Made by a program: the position numbers and the translations under genes. Of a DNA stretch of 37,462 bases, positions 32,825-37,462 are shown one piece after another (position 1 is the first letter of the stretch; each line of letters begins with the position of its first letter). Source of the stretch: Gemmatimonadales bacterium (lineage in GTDB: Bacteria; Gemmatimonadota; Gemmatimonadetes; Longimicrobiales; Gaopeijiaceae); NCBI GenBank assembly GCA_007692605.1, contig REBS01000075.1, forward strand, positions 1 through 37,462, given 5' to 3'. Below the pieces are notes generated by a model that was given only the letters and a program-made list of their open reading frames with translations, searched no databases and was not told the origin of the DNA.

Positions 32825-33882
32825 CACGGCTCCCGTCGGGGCGGAGGTGCGGTGGTCTGGCGCGAGACGAACTCGACCTCGAGCGGCTTGCCCGAGAGCG
32901 CGCCCGTGTCCCGGCCGTCCAGGGTCAGCAGGAGGAGCCGCGCCGCCCGGGCCCCGAGCCCCCGGGCCGGCACCATGACCGTGGTCAGTTCGGGGGTCAC
33001 GTAGCGCGCCATCTCGATGTCGTCGCAGCCCACGATCGAAAGCTCCGAGGGCACCCGCACCCCGGCCGCCGCGCACGCCTTGAGCGCGCCGAGCGCCATC
33101 AGGTCGTTCGCGCAGAAGAGTCCGGTCGGGGGCACCTCGAGGGCCAGGAGGGCCGCCATCGCGCGGTCGCCTCCCGCCACCGAGGCGGGTGCCCTGCGCA
33201 GGAGGGGAGAGGTGATGGCGCAGCCCGCCTCGCGGAGCGCCTGCACGAAGCCTCGCTCGCGCATGCGGAAGGTGTACGAGGGATCGGCCGGGCCCATGAA
33301 GGCCAGCGAGCGGTGACCCAGCGAGAGCAGGTGCTCGGCCGCCTTCCGTCCCGCCCCGGTCGCATCGCTCGCGACGCCGGGGTATCGGCCGGTGGGCTCG
33401 TCGACCACCACGACGTTCGCGTCGGCGAGGGCCTCGTCGGGCATCGTCTCGACCGGCACCCCGGCCAGGATCACCCCGTCGACCTGCCGCTCGCGCAGAC
33501 GCATCACGTGCTCCGCCGCGGGGATCTGCCCGCTGTCGGCCAGGAGGACCCCGTAGCCGGCCTCGCCCGCCACCCGTTCGGCGCCACTGACGACCTCCGT
33601 GAAAAATGGATTGTCGAGCTCCGGGACCACGATGCCGAGCGCGAAGGAGCGGCGCTGGACCAGTCCGCGGGCCAGGAGGTTGGGGCGATACCCGAGCTCC
33701 CGGGCCGCCTCGATCACCCGCTCGCGCGTCTCGTCGGCGATCCGCGCTTTCGGATTTCCGCTCAGCACCAGCGAGACCGTCGACTGCGAGACGCCCGCGT
33801 GCGCGGCCACGTCATGGCCCGTCACGCGTCGGCGGCCCCCCGAAGGGCCTTGCGGGTCAGAATCCTTCGAGCGGTTGCTCAT
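32824..33882 (-). CDS. LacI-family transcriptional regulator
   Basis: 352 aa from ATG 33882. The N-terminal helix-turn-helix (VTGHDVAAHAGVSQSTVSLV, residues 20-39) and hinge helix (LGYRPNLLARGL, 63-74) are typical; the rest is a periplasmic-binding-protein-like sensor (ALGIVVPELDNPFFTEVVSG, VDGVILAGVPVE, GLFCANDLMALGALKA, IVGCDDIEMARYVTPEL, then TTVMVPARGLGARAARLLL). It should repress until an effector binds; the effector is not readable. It leads the eight-gene operon (stop overlaps the next start) and a composite palindrome covers its own start codon, so it very likely regulates itself and the operon. The start is chosen on the HTH spacing; there is no strong ribosome site. GTG and TTG codons a few triplets upstream are alternatives. 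Confidence 0.92.
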   Translation of the reverse strand: MSNRSKDSDPQGPSGGRRRVTGHDVAAHAGVSQSTVSLVLSGNPKARIADETRERVIEAARELGYRPNLLARGLVQRRSFALGIVVPELDNPFFTEVVSGAERVAGEAGYGVLLADSGQIPAAEHVMRLRERQVDGVILAGVPVETMPDEALADANVVVVDEPTGRYPGVASDATGAGRKAAEHLLSLGHRSLAFMGPADPSYTFRMRERGFVQALREAGCAITSPLLRRAPASVAGGDRAMAALLALEVPPTGLFCANDLMALGALKACAAAGVRVPSELSIVGCDDIEMARYVTPELTTVMVPARGLGARAARLLLLTLDGRDTGALSGKPLEVEFVSRQTTAPPPRREP

Positions 33883-33908
33883 ACGTATCACCAAATACGT
33901 ATTAGCAA
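33875..33908. promoter_or_regulatory. Composite LacI-family operator at the regulator's start codon
   Basis: Reading the plus strand: TTGCT, C, ATACGTAT (33881-33888), CACCAA, ATACGTAT (33895-33902), T, AGCAA (33904-33908). Each ATACGTAT is itself palindromic, and the outer TTGCT/AGCAA complete a 34-bp symmetrical unit with two CG-centred cores 14 bp apart. The right-hand core shares TACGTATTAGCA exactly with the site at 24878-24895. The left core includes the lacI ATG (33880-33882). Binding would block both the -10 region and the start codon. Confidence 0.8.
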
Positions 33909-33920
33909 TCGGAATGTCAA
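33892..33920 (-). promoter_or_regulatory. Predicted promoter of the lacI-headed operon
   Basis: On the minus strand TTGACA (33915-33920) matches the sigma-70 -35 consensus and is followed after 17 bp by TATTTG (33892-33897), a weak -10. The -10 lies inside the composite operator. Its distance to ATG 33882 is only 9 nt, so the transcript would begin at or close to the start codon. Confidence 0.55.
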
Positions 33921-34029
33921 GTTTTGGTAACGGGGCACTCGAACGAGGAGTGTCTTCAGCCGACTTCAGCCGCACTCGGCAAAGCCCAGCCCTGCGAACA
34001 CAAGGGGAGCGGGAGGGGATCCCGCAGTA

Positions 34030-34881
34030 CTACCAGAGCGAGAGGGTACGGAAGTACCCGAAGGTCACGGCGGCGCCGGCGGGGAGGTTCTGTCCGCGGA
34101 TCGGCACGCGGGCGCCCACGTAGGCGTCGCCGCCCTGCACCTCGATGCCGACCCTCGGGAGGAGCTGCACCATCTCGCGCCGCGCGGTCTCGAGGAGGAG
34201 CCCGTCGATCATCCATGGGTCCGAGCTCAGCCCCTCTCCCGCGAGTTGTGCGCTGATCGTGCCGAAGTCGGCACCGAGGGCGGCGTACCAGAACCATTCG
34301 TTGCCGGGCCGCCGCCGGGCTTCGAAGTTCGGGTCCCGCCAACGGTGCCCGATCCACCCCGCAACCCAGTAGGGCCGAGGGTACAGGGAATGGCCCAGCT
34401 CGAGCATGAGCTCCAGGTCGCGCTGGCCTTCGCCCAGGGGAATGATCTCGGCGTCGACATCGAAGTCTCCCCCGGCCAGCTTGACGCCCCCACGAAGGGC
34501 CACTGGAAGGGGAAGCGACGCCCCGCGGAAGAGTTCGGGAGAGATCCGCACGAAGAACTTCGGATCGCCGAGTCCCGAACTGGTTCGCTCCCGGGCCAGG
34601 TCGTCGAAGCGAAGGTGGTGAAAGGGGACCTGGGCCCAGACGTCGAGGCCCCGGAGGATTCCGACGTTCAGGGTCGTGAAGACCGACAGGGTCCGCGCGT
34701 GGCCGTCGGCGAAGATCTCCTTTCGGGTCCCGGTGTGGTCGTAGGACTCGCGGGTGTCGTGGTAGAAGGTCCCGACGTCCACCCATCCCTCGCCCGGAGC
34801 CGTCACCCACTGCCCGTCGACCGAGGGGGTCCACGCGACCATGCAGAGCAAGGCGGTGAGGCCAACGCCAGCGGCCCTCAT
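34030..34881 (-). CDS. Predicted outer-membrane beta-barrel protein with export signal
   Basis: 283 aa from ATG 34881, overlapping the upstream DUF3179 stop as ATGA. Signal peptide (MRAAGVGLTALLCMVAWTPS, cleavage near VDGQ-W). The mature protein opens with TAPGEGWVDVGTFYHDTRE, then amphipathic strands (LSVFTTLNVGILRGLDVWAQ, LGDPKFFVRISPEL, LPVALRGGVKLAGGDFD, DLELMLELGHSLY) and ends FGYFRTLSLW, aromatic at the C-terminus. It looks like the transporter-like barrels grouped with MetA/phenol-degradation outer-membrane proteins, but I do not assign a family. It is translationally coupled to DUF3179 copy 2, so the two envelope proteins probably work together. Confidence 0.75.
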   Translation of the reverse strand: MRAAGVGLTALLCMVAWTPSVDGQWVTAPGEGWVDVGTFYHDTRESYDHTGTRKEIFADGHARTLSVFTTLNVGILRGLDVWAQVPFHHLRFDDLARERTSSGLGDPKFFVRISPELFRGASLPLPVALRGGVKLAGGDFDVDAEIIPLGEGQRDLELMLELGHSLYPRPYWVAGWIGHRWRDPNFEARRRPGNEWFWYAALGADFGTISAQLAGEGLSSDPWMIDGLLLETARREMVQLLPRVGIEVQGGDAYVGARVPIRGQNLPAGAAVTFGYFRTLSLW

Positions 34882-36044
34882 CGAGTCCACAGCTGGGTGT
34901 CCGGATGGAAGTCGGTCCATGCGAACCAGAAGGCGGTGTAGGCCTCGGCGATCGGCACGAGTCGCTCCCCTTCGAGCGGCCCGCTCACCGCCAGCCCGTC
35001 AAGCCGCCAGGTCGAGCCGGTCTCGGCATCTCGAAAGCCCCCGTCCTGCCCCGAGAAGGTCAGGGTTTCCGACCCCAGGTTCCTCCGGAAGCCCGCCGCG
35101 CCCTGCGCCTCGCGATCCCAGAAGACCACGACGCTCGTGGCATTCACGAAGTCGTGCACCGCGAAGGTCGACTGAGACCCCGCGTCCAGCTCGAAGAAGG
35201 GGTAGGCCGCGCCCCCGTCCGGCCGGTCCGACGGGATCCCGAACACCCGCTCCTTGTTCAGTCGTCTCGAATCGGGATTCGACTGCTCCTGCACGGTCCC
35301 CTCGTTTCCGACCTGCTCGTAGATCCGGTACGGGTTGACCGAGTAGTCCCGGTTGAATCCGGTGTCCGAACTCACGACGCGGGTGTCGGGATGGAGTCGC
35401 TTCCACGCTCCCCAGGTCAGATCCAGGGTCGGGAGCTGGGGCAGCACCGTTCCGTCGCGCGCGCCGCAGCGGGCCTGGCCCCACATCTGAAGCCAGAGCG
35501 AGAACTCGTCGTTGCGATCGAAGAGGACCAGGTTGTTGCGGAAGAGTGCACCCGAAACCCCGAGTTCGGCCCCGCCGATCGGGGTTCGGTCGAAGGCGAG
35601 TGCCGTGGCCGTCAGCGGGCAGTAGGTGACCGCGACCGACGCACCGGTCGGTGGATCCAGATTCACCACCTCGTGCTTGTACATGATCCAGTAGGGCACG
35701 GCGACCGGCTCGCCGTCGATGATCACCCCGATCACCCGATCGTCATCGGCGACGTATGCCGCGTCGGAGTGGTCGGGTGCAACGAGCGGAGGGTTCTGCA
35801 GCGACGGGATCGCGTTGCTTCCCACGCCCCCACCCAGGAAATCGCCGTTCGGAACCGAACACTGGATCCCCTCGAAGAGATTCGAGGGCCGGTCGCCGTT
35901 GTCACCGTTCGAGGGAGACACCCCGTCATCGCAGCCGGAGAGTGCGAGCAGCGCTCCCATCAGAAGGGGGAGTGCGATCGAAGCGATGGGACGCGGATGG
36001 ACCGTGACCTCGGCCGTTCGCCGCCCCGTGACTGTCGATTTCAT
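34878..36044 (-). CDS. DUF3179 domain lipoprotein (copy 2)
   Basis: 388 aa. ATG 36044 with GGAGGG about 7 nt upstream. Signal ending in lipobox ALLALSGC-D. The DUF3179 hallmarks match copy 1 at 12223-13527: AIPSLQNPPLVAPDHSDAAY, RVIGVIIDGEPVAVPYWIMY, ASVAVTYCPLTATALAFDRT, LGVSGALFRNNLVLFDRNDE, HPDTRVVSSDTGFNRDYSVN, GSTWRLDGLAVSGPLEGERL and FWFAWTDFHPDT. It lacks the Pro/His extension of copy 1, which suggests that extension is not needed. The downstream barrel gene overlaps it. Two DUF3179 lipoproteins within 22 kb with different neighbours indicate separate duties. Function unknown. Confidence 0.9.
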   Translation of the reverse strand: MKSTVTGRRTAEVTVHPRPIASIALPLLMGALLALSGCDDGVSPSNGDNGDRPSNLFEGIQCSVPNGDFLGGGVGSNAIPSLQNPPLVAPDHSDAAYVADDDRVIGVIIDGEPVAVPYWIMYKHEVVNLDPPTGASVAVTYCPLTATALAFDRTPIGGAELGVSGALFRNNLVLFDRNDEFSLWLQMWGQARCGARDGTVLPQLPTLDLTWGAWKRLHPDTRVVSSDTGFNRDYSVNPYRIYEQVGNEGTVQEQSNPDSRRLNKERVFGIPSDRPDGGAAYPFFELDAGSQSTFAVHDFVNATSVVVFWDREAQGAAGFRRNLGSETLTFSGQDGGFRDAETGSTWRLDGLAVSGPLEGERLVPIAEAYTAFWFAWTDFHPDTQLWTR

Positions 36045-36218
36045 TCAGACCCTCCCCCCGAGTGCGTTGTGGCAGCGATGCGCCAGGCGCCCGGCGGGTG
36101 CGGCCGACGCCCGGCCGACGCAGGGGACGCCCCGCCAATGCGGCAAGCGGCCCCCGATCGAGCCCTCACTCAGCGAATCCCCGAAGGTCCGGGTTCGGTT
36201 CCCGGTCGTCCCTCGACT

Positions 36219-37462
36219 TCAGAAGATCAGGGTATGGGTGTACTTGATCATCAGGTTCCGCCCCGCGGATCGTGGCGGAAGCGGGCCATCGAAGGCAGCT
36301 CGGTCCATGTGAATCCCCTCGTTCAGGACCACCCAGAGGTCGGTGCCTTCGCGCAGATGGTAGCGAAACCTGGCATTGACCGTGGTCAGGTCGGCCACGT
36401 TGCTGTACTGAGCGAAGACGCTCAGCGACAGGCTGGTGTTCAGGGCGATCTGGGCATTCAACTGGGCCAACCCCGCGGTCACGGCCTCGTCGCGCTCGGG
36501 AAAGCTCAGGTGGTTCAACTCGAGGCCCCCGCCCAATTCGAGGTACTTCGACTGATTCCAGGCCGGCGAGACATTGACGCTCCAGCGTCGGCCATCATAG
36601 AACTGGCCGGTGCCGGCGGTCAGGTTCCCTCGAAAGGGTCGGCTCCTCGCCATCTGCAGGCGGAGCTCCCCCGAATGAAAGGTGAACTCACCCGGCTCGA
36701 TCGGGAGTCCCGCCACCAGAAAGACGCTCCGGACGTCCTCGAAACGACGCTCCGCCTTGAGGCGTACACTGGTCCCCCCCTTGAACTCCACATTCGCCTC
36801 GGAGGCCATCGACCCGGATTCGGTCCTGCCATCGAGGCTGCGGGCGAACCGGCCTGCATCGGCCGTCCACGCCATCGAACGCAAGGGGGACTCGGCGTCC
36901 TGGAAGCGCTTGTACTGAACCCGACCGCCGAGATAGTTGAACCCCCTGCGGTTCTGGAATCCCAGGCCGGGGTTGTAGTCCGCCCCCACCCGGATCGCAT
37001 CGGCCGAGTACGAGAGTCCCTCGTCGCGCAGCCGCGCCCACCGGCCCTGGATCACGCCCCCGTCGAGTTCGGATCCCTCGTCGATCCGCTCGTCGTAGCT
37101 CCGGGCCCACTTGACCGTCAGCCACTCGTCACCGAACAGGCGCAGCTGTCCGTCGAGGCCGTACGCGACATTGTCGCGGCCTTCGGAGCCCAGCCGTGAT
37201 GTCACCATGGCCCCCACCGACGAATACGGGTTCAGCACCTGCTGCGAGAGCCGCGCGACGGTCATGTTCTCGGGGCTCCCCCCGATGCCTCCCGCCGTCT
37301 GCATCGAGAGTAACCCAAAGTCGGCCCCTCCCAGGCGGCCCACCGCACGTCCGCCCCCGTAGATCCGAACCGGCTCCCCCCCGTCCAGACCGATCCGCCG
37401 ACTGTGGAACAGTCGGTTCACCCCCCCTCCGGCATTGAACTGGAAGGTCGAGGACCGCTCCT
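36219..37462 (-). CDS. DUF5916-type beta-barrel protein (5' partial)
   Basis: At least 414 residues; the N-terminus lies beyond the right edge. The visible part is the C-terminal barrel of DUF5916 proteins: FHSRRIGLDGGEPVRIYGGG, RLGGADFGLLSMQTAGGIGG, PENMTVARLSQQVLNPYSSV, DNVAYGLDGQLRLFGDEWL, NPGLGFQNRRGFNYLGGRVQ, LSLSVFAQYSNVADLTTVNA, ending NLMIKYTHTLIF, with terminal Phe. In full-length members a carbohydrate-binding-like (CBM9) domain usually precedes this barrel; that part is not in view. Role unknown, probably outer-membrane. It is transcribed toward the DUF3179/barrel pair with 174 bp between them, and may belong to the same transcription unit. Confidence 0.85.
   Translation of the reverse strand, partial: ERSSTFQFNAGGGVNRLFHSRRIGLDGGEPVRIYGGGRAVGRLGGADFGLLSMQTAGGIGGSPENMTVARLSQQVLNPYSSVGAMVTSRLGSEGRDNVAYGLDGQLRLFGDEWLTVKWARSYDERIDEGSELDGGVIQGRWARLRDEGLSYSADAIRVGADYNPGLGFQNRRGFNYLGGRVQYKRFQDAESPLRSMAWTADAGRFARSLDGRTESGSMASEANVEFKGGTSVRLKAERRFEDVRSVFLVAGLPIEPGEFTFHSGELRLQMARSRPFRGNLTAGTGQFYDGRRWSVNVSPAWNQSKYLELGGGLELNHLSFPERDEAVTAGLAQLNAQIALNTSLSLSVFAQYSNVADLTTVNARFRYHLREGTDLWVVLNEGIHMDRAAFDGPLPPRSAGRNLMIKYTHTLIF

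Noticed and set aside
1..37462. CRISPR arrays, IS elements, prophage, tRNA or rRNA genes
   Set aside because: No regularly spaced repeats of CRISPR type, no transposase or integrase frames, and no tRNA- or rRNA-like sequence was recognised on either strand.

Overview
High-GC bacterial DNA, about 37.5 kb, reading as ordinary chromosome from a Gram-negative, outer-membrane organism. Two TonB-dependent receptors, one DUF5916-type barrel, several outer-membrane barrels, lipobox lipoproteins, Tat-exported enzymes, and the families DUF6503, BsuPI, DUF3179 and DUF5916 together suggest Gemmatimonadota or a neighbouring lineage. This is inferred from gene content only; there is no rRNA or tRNA in the window and I saw no IS element, integrase, phage gene or CRISPR array.

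Layout. 1-1389 (-): membrane protein with a GYF-like N-terminus, running off the left edge. 1653-2967 (+): two overlapping lipoproteins (DUF6503, BsuPI). 2989-4551 (-): PLP-dependent decarboxylase. 4720-6281 (+): CopC-like protein, a repeat- and hairpin-rich gap, and a small barrel protein. 6315-8042 (-): Na+/alanine-type symporter with a large loop insertion. 8149-11543 (-): TonB receptor, methyltransferase and DUF1232 protein. 11544-12222: repeat-rich gap. 12223-16165 (+): DUF3179 lipoprotein, Tat-exported class V aminotransferase-fold enzyme and Tat-exported glycosylasparaginase. 16236-17576 (-): DEAD-box helicase. 17669-18628 (+): PAP2 phosphatase. 18574-20421 (-): PAS histidine kinase. 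20584-22256 (-): DUF2378 protein and PHB-depolymerase-like esterase. 22347-24818 (-): TonB receptor with a carboxypeptidase-regulatory-like domain. 25004-33882 (-): eight-gene operon. 34030-36044 (-): barrel protein and a second DUF3179 lipoprotein. 36219-37462 (-): DUF5916 protein, cut by the right edge.

The most striking part is 22347-33908. A LacI-family regulator heads a run in which nearly every junction is an ATGA or TGATG overlap: lacI, KASIII-like A, acyl-CoA ligase, KASIII-like B, long-chain-type acyl-CoA ligase, a 4-TM protein, a sodium:solute symporter and a MaoC-type hydratase. A dyad built on TACGTATTAGCA overlaps the lacI start codon and recurs upstream of the TonB receptor at 22347-24818. 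This predicts one regulon covering outer-membrane import, inner-membrane import, CoA activation, and a condensation, acyl-transfer or cleavage step with a hydratase. The two KASIII-like proteins have complementary defects: A keeps the Cys but has Thr and Tyr where the His and Asn should be; B keeps the His but has Ser for Cys and His for Asn. The substrate cannot be read from the sequence.
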